A stretch of 64,000 nucleotides of DNA, taken from Streptomyces sp. NBC_00273 (lineage in GTDB: Bacteria; Actinomycetota; Actinomycetes; Streptomycetales; Streptomycetaceae). The stretch covers positions 9,315,001-9,379,000 of the forward strand of contig NZ_CP108067.1 in assembly GCF_036178145.1 (NCBI RefSeq). The letters run 5' to 3'. Position 1 is the first letter of the stretch. Each line of letters opens with the position of its first letter. The notes under the pieces were generated by a model. That model was not told the DNA's origin. It made no database searches and saw only the letters and a program-made list of their open reading frames with translations. Positions 33,957 through 42,653 of the stretch are shown piece by piece. Both the position numbers and the translations under genes were made by a program.

Positions 33957-36900
33957 ATGCCACGCCCCGAACGCCCGCTCGACCTGGACTCCGGTCCGCT
34001 GACACGCTTCGCGGCCGACCTTCGGACACTGCGCGAGAGAGCGGGACGGCCGCCCTATCGGGCACTGGCGAAAAGGGCACACTATTCGTCCACGACGTTC
34101 TCGGACGCCGCAGGCGGCAACACCTTCCCGAGCCTCGCCGTCACGCTCGCCTACGTCGAGGCCTGCCACGGCGACCGCCACGCATGGGAAACCCGATGGC
34201 ATGCGGTCGCCACCGAGATCGCCGCAAGCGCGCACCCCGACGAGAACGCGCAAACCAGCCGGCAGAACGCGCCGTACGCGGGCCTGTCGGCATTCCAACC
34301 AGAAGACGCCGACCGCTTCTTCGGACGCGAGCGCCTGACCACCGAGGTGCTCACGAAGGTGCGAGAGCGCCGCTTCCTGACAGTCTTCGGGCCGTCCGGA
34401 TCGGGGAAGTCCTCCCTGCTACGGGCAGGGCTCGTCGCCAGCGCCCGGGCATCGGGGTGGCCGGTGATCCTCTTCACCCCGGGCCCGCACCCCATGGAAG
34501 AGTGCGCGATCCACCTCGCCACCGCGACCGGCCAGGCCCCGGGAACGCTGGCGGCCGAACTACTGGACGACCCCGCGGCACTGCACCTGCGCATCCGGCA
34601 GATCATGATCGACCACACACCGGACACCGACGCACTGATCGTCGTCGACCAGTTCGAAGAGGTCTTCACCCTCTGCAAGGACCGGGACGAACGAAGCGCC
34701 TTCATCGCCATGCTGACCGCGGCCGCCACGACGCCCACGAGCCGAACCCGGGTCGTCCTCGGCGTCCGCGCCGACTTCTACGGCCACTGCGTCCAAGACC
34801 CTCGCCTGGTCGAAGCCATCCGCGACGCACAGCTCGCCGTCGGCCCGATGAGCAGCCAAGAGCTACGCGAGGCCATCACCCGGCCGGCCGTCCTCGCCGA
34901 CTGCACGGTGACCGGCCCGCTCCTGGCCGCCGTGGTCGCGGACGCGACCGGCCAGCCAGGCGCACTGCCACTGGTCTCGCACGCCATGGTCGAGACCTGG
35001 CGCCGGCGCAGCGGCAGCCGCCTGACCCTGGAGGGATACCTGGCGGCCGGCGGAATCCAACACGCGCTCGCACACACCGCGGAAGCCGCCTACGGGACGC
35101 TGTCACCCCCGCAGCAAGACCTCGCCCGGTCCCTGTTCCTCCGGCTGACCGCACTGGGCGACGGCACCGAAGACACCCGACGCCGGATCACCAAGGACGA
35201 ACTGGACCCGAACCCCGACACCGCCTGCGTGCTCGAATCCCTCGCCCGGCAACGGCTCGTGACCCTGGACCACGAATGCGTCGAGATCACCCACGAGGCG
35301 ATCATCCGCTGCTGGCCGAGACTGCGCACCTGGCTGACCGAAGACCGGGACCAACTGCTCCTGCACCGCCGACTCACCGACGCGACCGCCGCCTGGGAAG
35401 CACAGGACCACGACCCGCACGCCCTGTACCGGGGCGCCCGCCTGGCCTCAGCACTGGACCTGGCCGCCGCCGACCGTACCCAACTGAGCTCCAAGGAACG
35501 CCGCTTCCTCGACGCGAGCCGCGAAGCACAAGCCGACGAGATGGCGGCCGTCAGGCGCCGAACGGTCCGCTTGCGACAACTGGTCACGCTCCTCACCGTG
35601 CTGGTGGTCATCGCGGCGACCGCGGGCGGGCTGGCCCTCGACTCGCGCGACGCGGCCATCGGCCAGCGCAACGTGGCCATCGCACGCAAGGCCGCCGCGA
35701 ACGCGGCCGAGGTACGCCAGCACAACCCCTCCCTCGCCGCGCAACTGAACTTGGCCGCGTACCGGCTGGCAGCCACCGACGACGTCCGCGACCAGCTCAT
35801 GAGCACGTTCGCGACGCCGTACACGAGTCGCCTCACCGGCCACACCTCCGACGTGGTCGCGCTCTCCGTCGCCCCGAACAGCACGCTCCTGGCCACCGCG
35901 AGCTGGGACCGCACCGTCCGGCTGTGGGACATCGCCCACGCCCACCACCCCCTCCAACTGGCCGTCGTCCACCAGCCGGAGCGGCTGATGTCGGTGGCCT
36001 TCGACGAGGGCGGCCGCATCCTGGCCACGGCGAGCGAACGCTCCGTGCGGCTGTGGGACGTGACCGACCGGCACGCACCCGCCGAACTGAGCACACTGGC
36101 GGACCAGCGGTCCGCGCCGACCTGGGTGGCGTCCGGGCCGGACGGCCTCCTCGCCACCGGCCACACCGACGGCGCGGCGCGACTGTGGAACGCGAGCGAC
36201 CCCCGCCGCCCGCAGCTGCTGGCCACCCTGCCCGGCCACGTGGCCACGGTCACCTCCGTGACGTTCAGCCCCGACGGCCACACGGTGGCGACCACCGGCG
36301 ACACCACCACCAGACTGTGGGACGTCGACGATCCCGCACAGCCGCTCCTCCTCGACGTCCTGCGCGGCCACACCGACACCGTGACCTCGGCCGCCTTCAG
36401 CCCCGACGGCAAGACCATGGCCACCGGGAGCTGGGACCGCACCGCACGGGTCTGGGACATCGCCGCCAGCCCGCGCACACAGCCACCCGCCGTCCTGCCG
36501 GTCCACCCCGCGATCGTCTGGTCGGTGGCCTTCAGCCCGGACGGCGGCACGCTCGTCACCGTCGGCGGGTCCACCCTGTTCTGGGACGTCACCACCCCGG
36601 CACATCCGAACCGGACCAGCACCGTCCAGGGCGGCTTCTACCAGGCCGCGTTCAGCCCGAACGGCCGCGTGCTCGCCAACTCCGACCGCCTCCTGGACCT
36701 ACGGGACCTGTCCCTCGCCACCCACGACGACGTGGTCACCTCCCTGGCGTTCGGCCCCGGCGGTCACCTGCTGGCCAGCGCCAGCTGGGACGGCACGGCA
36801 CGGCTGTGGCAGGTCACCGAAGGTCGGGCCCTGTGGCCACTGTCGGTCCTGCACGGGCACACCAAGTTCGTCCGGTGCGTGGCCTTCAGCCCGGACGGCC

Positions 36901-37739
36901 GCACCCTCGCCACCGCCAGCGAGGACGGCACCGTACGCGTATGGGACGTGACCGATCCCCGCAGACCGCGACAGACATCGCTCCTCGCCCCCGGCGGCGG
37001 CGAGGTCGCCGGCGCCGCCTTCGGCCCGGACGGTCACGGCCACCTGCTGGCCCTGTGGGCACAGGACACGGCCGGACTGTGGGACCTGACCGATCCCGGC
37101 AACCCCCGACCACTGAGCCGGATCGCCGAGGACGGACCCCCTGTCACGACGGCCTCGTTCCGGCCGGACGGCCGCACGCTGGTGACGAGCACCGGCGAAT
37201 CCGGTTCGCTGAGGTTCTGGGACATCAGCGAACCGCGCAGCCCCCGGGAACTACCGTCCCCGCTCCGCTCCGACCCGCTGACCAGCGGCGCATTCAGCCC
37301 CGACAACCGGACACTGGCCGCCTTCCACCGAACGGACAAGACCCTCTGGCTGATCGACGTCCACGACATCCACCACCCGGCGAAAGTGACGCAGCTGCCT
37401 ACGTCCGGCTCCTGGCTCTACACCGTGACCTTCGACGCGGCCGGCCGCCGACTGGCCGCCGGAGCCGCGGACAGCAAGGCCCTGCTGTGGGACATCAACG
37501 GCGCGGCCACTCCCGTCGTCCTCACCGGCCACACCAACCCCGTACCGGCCGTCGCATTCAGCCCGGACGGCAACACCCTGGCCACCGGCGGCAACGACTT
37601 CACGATCCGACTACGAGACACCGTCCTGGACGAGGTCGCCACCCGCATCTGCGACAGCGCCTACCCCCGGATCACCGAAGTCCAATGGGCCCAGTACTTC
37701 ACGGCGGTCGACTTCGCCCCACCCTGCCCCGGCACATGA
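33957..37739 (+). CDS. HTH - nSTAND1 NTPase - WD40 repeat protein
   Basis: The 1260-residue protein has four parts. Residues about 12-85 form a degenerate XRE-like helix-turn-helix typical of such Streptomyces proteins (FAADLRTLRERAGRPPYRAL). Residues about 105-420 form a STAND NTPase, with PYAGLSAFQPEDADRFFGRE, Walker A GPSGSGKSS from residue 145 and Walker B ALIVVDQFEEVF. A hydrophobic helix (about 541-560) may anchor it in the membrane. From about 625 to the end come roughly fourteen WD40 repeats (FSPDG, LWD). These proteins switch on ligand binding to the propeller; roles include signalling and, in some relatives, anti-phage defence. The effector here would be the DNA-binding part. Confidence 0.92.
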   Translation: MPRPERPLDLDSGPLTRFAADLRTLRERAGRPPYRALAKRAHYSSTTFSDAAGGNTFPSLAVTLAYVEACHGDRHAWETRWHAVATEIAASAHPDENAQTSRQNAPYAGLSAFQPEDADRFFGRERLTTEVLTKVRERRFLTVFGPSGSGKSSLLRAGLVASARASGWPVILFTPGPHPMEECAIHLATATGQAPGTLAAELLDDPAALHLRIRQIMIDHTPDTDALIVVDQFEEVFTLCKDRDERSAFIAMLTAAATTPTSRTRVVLGVRADFYGHCVQDPRLVEAIRDAQLAVGPMSSQELREAITRPAVLADCTVTGPLLAAVVADATGQPGALPLVSHAMVETWRRRSGSRLTLEGYLAAGGIQHALAHTAEAAYGTLSPPQQDLARSLFLRLTALGDGTEDTRRRITKDELDPNPDTACVLESLARQRLVTLDHECVEITHEAIIRCWPRLRTWLTEDRDQLLLHRRLTDATAAWEAQDHDPHALYRGARLASALDLAAADRTQLSSKERRFLDASREAQADEMAAVRRRTVRLRQLVTLLTVLVVIAATAGGLALDSRDAAIGQRNVAIARKAAANAAEVRQHNPSLAAQLNLAAYRLAATDDVRDQLMSTFATPYTSRLTGHTSDVVALSVAPNSTLLATASWDRTVRLWDIAHAHHPLQLAVVHQPERLMSVAFDEGGRILATASERSVRLWDVTDRHAPAELSTLADQRSAPTWVASGPDGLLATGHTDGAARLWNASDPRRPQLLATLPGHVATVTSVTFSPDGHTVATTGDTTTRLWDVDDPAQPLLLDVLRGHTDTVTSAAFSPDGKTMATGSWDRTARVWDIAASPRTQPPAVLPVHPAIVWSVAFSPDGGTLVTVGGSTLFWDVTTPAHPNRTSTVQGGFYQAAFSPNGRVLANSDRLLDLRDLSLATHDDVVTSLAFGPGGHLLASASWDGTARLWQVTEGRALWPLSVLHGHTKFVRCVAFSPDGRTLATASEDGTVRVWDVTDPRRPRQTSLLAPGGGEVAGAAFGPDGHGHLLALWAQDTAGLWDLTDPGNPRPLSRIAEDGPPVTTASFRPDGRTLVTSTGESGSLRFWDISEPRSPRELPSPLRSDPLTSGAFSPDNRTLAAFHRTDKTLWLIDVHDIHHPAKVTQLPTSGSWLYTVTFDAAGRRLAAGAADSKALLWDINGAATPVVLTGHTNPVPAVAFSPDGNTLATGGNDFTIRLRDTVLDEVATRICDSAYPRITEVQWAQYFTAVDFAPPCPGT

Positions 37740-37888
37740 CAGCCAGACACTTCCCGGACGGGTGAACTCGCCCATCCGGCCGCTCCCGGATCCCGCTAGG
37801 GCCGTTGAGCCGGGTGGACGCGGCGATGATCTCTCTTCCGGCCGTCCGCCCAGCTCGTTCCGACGCACCCGCTCGAGGAGACACCCCC

Positions 37889-39343
37889 TTGGTCACCGCC
37901 GATCTTCCTGGCCCCGACTCGCTGCTGCGCCGCACGTTGGGGGAGTGGCGGATCGGATTGGTGGCATGGCGGCTGCTGGTCCTACAGACCGCAGATCCGG
38001 CGGTCGCCGCCGGCATGCGCGACTTCTCCACCTACCGCGCGCACCCCTGGCGGCGCATCGAGCACACGATGGACAGCGGGAAGCGGCTGTTCTTCTCCGA
38101 CCGTGAAGGGCTGCGCCGCGAGGTCGCCCGCCTGGAGCGCACGCACCGCCGTCTGGCAGGGACCGACGAGCAGGGCAGGCCCTTCACCGCGTCCGACCCG
38201 GCGGTGCGGGTATGGGTCCTGGTCACCTTGTACGAGTGCATGACGGCGATGCGGGAACTCTCGGGACGCCCGCTGGCGCCGCCCGAACTGGAGCAGATGT
38301 ACGCAGAGTTCCGTGCGGTGTGTTCCGAGTTCGGCTTGTCCGACGACCTGTTCCCGGCCACGGCCGCCGACGTGCCCGCGTACATGGACCGCACGATCCG
38401 CGAACGCCTCGAATACAGCGAACCCGTGCGCTACTTGCTCTTCGACATGCTCCGCGAAGCCCCCGCACCCCGCCGCCTCGGCCCCCTGAAGCCGGCTTGG
38501 CCGCTCATGCGCACGGCGGCCGCCCAGGTGATCGGCGCGCTGACCGTCGCGGACCTGCCGGAAGCCTTCCGCGAGCGCTTCGGCCTGCTCCGCACCCGCC
38601 GCGCGGCCCTGCTGTCCTTCATCCTGCACCGCACGATGCGCGTGCTGATGAACGCCCTGCCCGAGCACCGCCGCTACCGAACCTCACCGGCCGGCGCCGC
38701 CTTGACCCCACAACCCTCCACCGCCTCCACTGCCTCCGCCGACCACACGTCCACGCCGGCGGCACGCCCCGTCCGGTTTCCCGTACCACGTCGCCGCAAG
38801 GGCGGTGATTCCCGCCCGGCGCGTCTGCGTACCTTCTTCCACCAGGTCCTGGACCAGACCGGCGACGGCCGGATCAGCTCGGCCGATCTGCAGGCCATGG
38901 CGCACAACGTGTGCTGGCCGCTCGAACTCGCCGCTGAACGCGAAGCCACCGTCTACGCCGCCTTCGAGACGTGGTGGCAGCAGCTACGGACCGGCATGGA
39001 CGCCGATGGGGACGGACAGGTGACCTGCGAAGAGTTCATCACCGCCATGCTCGCCGGAATCGACTCCGGGCCGGCCTACCTCGAGCAGGGACTGCACGTC
39101 GCGGTGCGGGCGGTCTTCCACGCGGTGGACACCGACGGCAGCGGACACCTGTGTGCCGATGAGTACCGCAGGGTCTTCGGCGGCTCCCGGGTCCACCTCG
39201 CCGAACTCAACCACGGGTTCCGCCAGCTCGACCACGACGGAGACGGCCGCATCACCGAAGACGAGTTCGTCCAGGCGTTCACCGACTACTTCACCGCCCG
39301 CACCGACAACACGGCCGGCAGCCAACTCCTCGGCCGCCCGTAG
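37889..39343 (+). CDS. DUF2236 (MpaB/Lcp-like oxygenase) fused to four EF-hands
   Basis: The 484-residue protein has an N-terminal DUF2236 domain (residues about 5-265): GPDSLLRRTLGEWRIGLVA, WRRIEHTMDSGKRLFF and RVWVLVTLYECM, the pattern of haem-containing MpaB and latex-clearing-protein relatives. After a Thr/Pro linker, residues about 305-465 hold four calcium-binding EF-hand loops: DQTGDGRISSAD, DADGDGQVTCEE, DTDGSGHLCADE and DHDGDGRITEDE, arranged as in calerythrin-like proteins. The TTG at 37889 is used because GAGGAG lies eight bases before it; an ATG at 37826 is the alternative. Calcium control of an oxygenase is the obvious inference. Confidence 0.85.
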   Translation: MVTADLPGPDSLLRRTLGEWRIGLVAWRLLVLQTADPAVAAGMRDFSTYRAHPWRRIEHTMDSGKRLFFSDREGLRREVARLERTHRRLAGTDEQGRPFTASDPAVRVWVLVTLYECMTAMRELSGRPLAPPELEQMYAEFRAVCSEFGLSDDLFPATAADVPAYMDRTIRERLEYSEPVRYLLFDMLREAPAPRRLGPLKPAWPLMRTAAAQVIGALTVADLPEAFRERFGLLRTRRAALLSFILHRTMRVLMNALPEHRRYRTSPAGAALTPQPSTASTASADHTSTPAARPVRFPVPRRRKGGDSRPARLRTFFHQVLDQTGDGRISSADLQAMAHNVCWPLELAAEREATVYAAFETWWQQLRTGMDADGDGQVTCEEFITAMLAGIDSGPAYLEQGLHVAVRAVFHAVDTDGSGHLCADEYRRVFGGSRVHLAELNHGFRQLDHDGDGRITEDEFVQAFTDYFTARTDNTAGSQLLGRP

Positions 39344-39412
39344 CGGGCGGCGTGCCGGGCGGCCGCTGAGCCCACGTACTCGGCCTCGCACCACACCCAC
39401 GACCGCGCGCAC

Positions 39413-39440
39413 GCAGCACGGCCCTGCCCGACCGTGCTGC
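39413..39440. terminator. Hairpin between convergent genes
   Basis: GCAGCACGG (39413-39421) pairs with CCGTGCTGC (39432-39440), 9 bp with a 10-base loop, between the EF-hand fusion and the metallopeptidase gene. Confidence 0.55.
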
Positions 39441-39478
39441 CGTTCCCCACCGCCCGGCGGCCACTGCGGCGGACGGGC

Positions 39479-40471
39479 TCATTGACCGGTGCGGATCTCG
39501 TCGATGTGCTTCGCCAGCGCCTGCGTCTCTGCGATCAGCCGCGCGTGCGCCTTCTTCTGCTCCTGGTCACCCTTCGCCCTGAACGCGGCGCTGAAGTGGG
39601 GCTGGAGCTGGGTCCACCAGCCGTAGTCCAGCATCGCCCACGCCTGCGGACACAGGGGGGCGCGGGTCTTCGGGAGGTAGCCGCTGTCGACCAGGGACCG
39701 CTGGTACTTCTTCGGGTCGCTGCCCTCCAGGTAGCACAGGAAGTTGAAGGCCCGTTGCTGGGTGATGGGGTGGTCGCTCGACATGCCCTCGAGAGTCGGC
39801 GTGCCTTCCTTGCGGGCGATCTCGTCGAAGAGGATCGCGGCGGCCAGCGACGGTCCCGGCCCGACCTCGTTGACGGTGTAGAAGGACGCGTAGCCGTCAG
39901 CGGCGTCCTCCTCGAGGCCGAGGTTGGCCAGGAGGAGCTGGCGTTGCAGGGCGTGGCCCAGCTCGTGGCCGAAGATGAACTCGGTCGACAGCACGGTCAG
40001 GTCGTCGGTGTTGTACTCGGACGCGGGGAACGGGGCGGGCCGTTCGACGGTCTTCACGACGTCGGCGAGGGCCTTCTCGATCTCGGTCAGGAACGACGGC
40101 GGGATGAAGATCGTCCTTCCGTCGGGCTGGGTGACGGCGTCGGTGACGCCGGGCGGCACGTCGGCGGTGACCCGCACGACCATGTCGTGCGGGAGGGTGA
40201 GTGCTCGGTTCACCCAGTCGGCCGACCGCTCCAGCACACGCGACTTCCGGATCAGTGCCACGGCCTCCCGGTCCTCCGGTTTGACCGTCCGGGTCTCGTA
40301 GACGACCGTGACGGTGCCGGAGCGCGCCGCCTGGGGGCGAGGTCCGGCTCCCGGCTCCTGCCCGGCGTCGCGGGCCTCACCGCTGCACCCGGTCACGACG
40401 ACCCCGACGAGGACCAGCACGCCTGACAGGGCGATCCGCGCCCTCTTCGAGCAACCAGCGGTGTTCGGCAT
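39479..40471 (-). CDS. Lipoprotein metallopeptidase, DUF4344 type
   Basis: From the ATG at 40471 the product has 330 residues and begins with a lipoprotein signal: RARIALSGVLVLVGVVVTGC, with the lipobox Cys near residue 30. The mature protein contains the zinc protease motif HELGH (in FIFGHELGHALQRQ) and a second acid in EEDAADGYASF, the pattern of DUF4344 metallopeptidases. It should act on the outer face of the membrane; the substrate is unknown. The open frame to 40624 adds a Gly/Pro/Arg-rich stretch ahead of the signal and is less likely. Confidence 0.85.
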   Translation of the reverse strand: MPNTAGCSKRARIALSGVLVLVGVVVTGCSGEARDAGQEPGAGPRPQAARSGTVTVVYETRTVKPEDREAVALIRKSRVLERSADWVNRALTLPHDMVVRVTADVPPGVTDAVTQPDGRTIFIPPSFLTEIEKALADVVKTVERPAPFPASEYNTDDLTVLSTEFIFGHELGHALQRQLLLANLGLEEDAADGYASFYTVNEVGPGPSLAAAILFDEIARKEGTPTLEGMSSDHPITQQRAFNFLCYLEGSDPKKYQRSLVDSGYLPKTRAPLCPQAWAMLDYGWWTQLQPHFSAAFRAKGDQEQKKAHARLIAETQALAKHIDEIRTGQ

Positions 40472-40706
40472 CCTTGGTCGGCTCCCGTCGCATGTTCCCG
40501 CACCGATCCTCACGCCGGCCGCGGGCCCCTGCCCGTCGGGTCGCCCGTTCGGGGGACCGTTCGCCCGCTCGCGATCTTCCCCTCGCGCCTGCGGCCCCGG
40601 TCGCCCGGAGATGGGTGCTGACACCCATGGACAAGATCACCAGCGGGTTGCAGGGTGGCACGGAGCGCAGGTTCCAGCCACGGGTCACAGCGACGGAGAG
40701 AAGCAG

Positions 40707-41405
40707 ATGCCGGGGGACCGGGCCTTGAGGAACAAGACGGGGGGGACAGCAGTGAGGGGGAAGACACGATGCCGGGCCGTGCCGGTGAAAGCGTTCCCCG
40801 CCGCCGGAATCTGCCCGGCAACGCTGGGCGCAGCCGCAGCATGGCTCACCCCCGGGCGCGAGCCGTCCCCGCCCTGCAACGGCCTGGCGCAAGACACGCA
40901 CGTGCGGACCTCGATGGGGGCCGCGATCCAGCCCGGCATGAGCTGCGGGGCACTCGGAGAAGCCATCGTGAAGGCGACCGCAGGCAGCGAACCGGGCCGT
41001 CACACCCGAGCACAGGCGCAGGCGATGAAGGACGTCCTCTTCGCGCTCGCCCGGGTACAGCCGAAGAACTTCGACGTCGACCCCGCACTGAGGGTCCCCC
41101 TCGCCACTGCCCTGGCCGATTACGGGCCCGACCTGCACGAGATGCTCGCCGGTTTGGACAGCGATTACGTACTGAAGGCGGGCCACGACACGCCGCCCTG
41201 GGAAGCAGGGGGTACCTACCGCCTGTCGGTCTACCACACCGTGTTCCGCGCAACCCTGCGAGCGGTCGCCGAGGACCCCCGGGCCTACGCCTTGCTCCGG
41301 CTGGCCGAGACCCGCACCGCAGCCGAGCGGCTCGCCGCCGTCCCCGCAGGTGCGACCGGCAGCGAACTCTCGCTACAGCCGACGAGGAACGGCCGGCACG
41401 CGTGA
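40707..41405 (+). CDS. Hypothetical, possibly exported protein
   Basis: The ATG at 40707, eight bases after GGAGA, gives 232 residues. A basic stretch (RGKTRCRAVPVK) and a hydrophobic one (AFPAAGICPATLGAAAAW) at the N-terminus may act as signal or anchor. The rest is helical and soluble: MGAAIQPGMSCGALGEAI, MKDVLFALARVQPKNFDVDP and LRAVAEDPRAYALLRLAETR. I recognise no family. It is divergent from the metallopeptidase lipoprotein gene and begins the small-gene island that runs to about 46 kb. Confidence 0.6.
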   Translation: MPGDRALRNKTGGTAVRGKTRCRAVPVKAFPAAGICPATLGAAAAWLTPGREPSPPCNGLAQDTHVRTSMGAAIQPGMSCGALGEAIVKATAGSEPGRHTRAQAQAMKDVLFALARVQPKNFDVDPALRVPLATALADYGPDLHEMLAGLDSDYVLKAGHDTPPWEAGGTYRLSVYHTVFRATLRAVAEDPRAYALLRLAETRTAAERLAAVPAGATGSELSLQPTRNGRHA

Positions 41406-41463
41406 CGGCGACCGCGGCCGTGTCGAGCCGAGTGCGACGGGGTGCGCAGGCACCCGGCTTTGC

Positions 41464-41994
41464 TCAGGAGATGGGGCTCTGGTGGTACCGGATCTCGGGG
41501 CCGGGACGGTAGCGGCCCAGGAAGGAGGGACGGTGGGGACCTTCGACAAGGTCCAGCAGGAACTCCGTGACGGGGCCGGGAACCTCGTGCCAGTCGCCCT
41601 CCTCCGTCTCCACCACGACCCGCCAGTCGGCCGGGTCCGGCTCCTCAGGAAGGAAGGAGTAGACAGCGCCCCCTTCGTCTCCGCCCCATTCGATCAAGCC
41701 GCCGGCCTGAGGGCGGAAGGGGAACGGGTAGCGGTCGGAGCCGGAGCCGGTACACCCGCGCCCGGACGGCGGCCAGAGCCGCGCCACCTCCTCCGCCGTG
41801 CCGTTCACGGGCCGGTCCATCCAGAGGAATCCGTCGAAAGCGCCGGGCCCGTACAAGTCGAGGAACGCCTTGTAGTCGGCAGGGAGGCGGACACCGAGGT
41901 GCTCCTCGGCGGCCTCCCAGAGGCGCGGCCGTGCCCAACCCCAACAGGCCGGCTCGCCGAGCAGTTCCCTCAGCCTCTCCAAGGCGCCTGCCAT
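41464..41994 (-). CDS. SMI1/KNR4 (SUKH) family protein
   Basis: The ATG at 41994 follows GGGAGGAG and gives 176 residues; the frame extends four codons upstream without a better site. The protein has the SUKH pattern: LERLRELLG, AAEEHLGVRLPADYKAFLDLYGPGAFDGFLW, a central FRPQAGGLIEWGGDEGGAVY and VVETEEGDWHEVPGPVTEFLLDL. SUKH proteins are common immunity proteins for polymorphic toxins and also occur alone. No toxin gene is adjacent here, so its partner is unknown. Confidence 0.85.
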   Translation of the reverse strand: MAGALERLRELLGEPACWGWARPRLWEAAEEHLGVRLPADYKAFLDLYGPGAFDGFLWMDRPVNGTAEEVARLWPPSGRGCTGSGSDRYPFPFRPQAGGLIEWGGDEGGAVYSFLPEEPDPADWRVVVETEEGDWHEVPGPVTEFLLDLVEGPHRPSFLGRYRPGPEIRYHQSPIS

Positions 41995-42109
41995 TTCTCC
42001 TCCCAAACGACGACGTGACCACGGCCGTGAGCAACCCTCGCATGCGGCTACGACAGAGCCGTCAGGACGAGGCCATCACGACGGGGTTGCCGCTCTTGGC
42101 CCCACGGGC

Positions 42110-42268
42110 TCACCCGTCCGATTCGAGGAGCGTGGTGACCGTCCCGTAGCTGACGGTCTTGTCGCCCGTCGCGTCGACCGCGGCGATGATCCCGTCGAGT
42201 TCGGCAACGGAGACGATGTCAGCCAGGCCCTCCCGCAGCTGGTCGGTGTCGAAATGGGCGTCCAGGTG
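42110..42268 (-). pseudogene. Possible 5'-truncated gene remnant
   Basis: A 52-codon reading frame on the minus strand ends at TGA 42110-42112 and has protein-like composition (FDTDQLREGLADIVSVAEL, then VDATGDKTVSYGTVTTLL), but the codon just upstream is a stop and no start codon lies before the conserved-looking part. It may be the 3' end of a gene whose front was lost. No family recognised. Confidence 0.35.
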
Positions 42269-42321
42269 TCATGGGTGCGGACCTGTCTGCGTCCATGGCC
42301 CCATGATGCGACGCAGGGGGC

Positions 42322-42366
42322 GTCAAGGAATTCTTGACAAGTCGGCCGCGTCAAGGTTTCCTTGAC
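42322..42366. promoter_or_regulatory. Twin operator: two GTCAAG-N5-CTTGAC inverted repeats
   Basis: The sites lie at 42322-42338 (spacer GAATT) and 42350-42366 (spacer GTTTC), 28 bp centre to centre. The second ends two bases before the ATG at 42369. TTGACA at 42334-42339 inside the first site is a consensus -35. The DNA-binding protein encoded by the second gene downstream is the obvious candidate ligand. Confidence 0.65.
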
Positions 42367-42368
42367 GT

Positions 42369-42653
42369 ATGTTGATCTTGAAGTTGAAGGCCCGGCATCG
42401 GAACCTCTTCCCTGCCTCCACCTCCATGGCCGCCGTGCTGCCGCTCGCCGTGAGCCTGCCGGCCATGACGGTGGTGTTCGGCGGCCGGCTCGGCACCGCC
42501 GTCACCATCGCCCTGATCGTCGCGGGCCTCGCGCTCATCGCCTGCACGGCCGGCCTGGCCGCCCGGGCGGCAGCCCGCGACTCGGCCGAGCGGGCGCGCC
42601 ACGACGAGGCGGTCCTCGACGCCCTCGAACCCCTTGCCGGGTTGCACCGATGA
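42369..42653 (+). CDS. Small two-helix membrane protein
   Basis: The 94-residue protein has two hydrophobic helices (MAAVLPLAVSLPAMTVVFGG and GTAVTIALIVAGLALIACTA) and a charged C-terminal tail (ARDSAERARHDEAVLDALEP). No ribosome site is seen near the ATG, which immediately follows the second operator, so translation may be leaderless. Its stop overlaps the start of the next gene (ATGA), suggesting the two products work together. No family recognised. Confidence 0.65.
   Translation: MLILKLKARHRNLFPASTSMAAVLPLAVSLPAMTVVFGGRLGTAVTIALIVAGLALIACTAGLAARAAARDSAERARHDEAVLDALEPLAGLHR

Noticed and set aside
42076..42354. 92-codon minus-strand ORF
   Set aside because: Composition is Ser/Arg/Thr/Pro-rich; another frame of the same strand (42110-42268) looks more protein-like, so this is a shadow.
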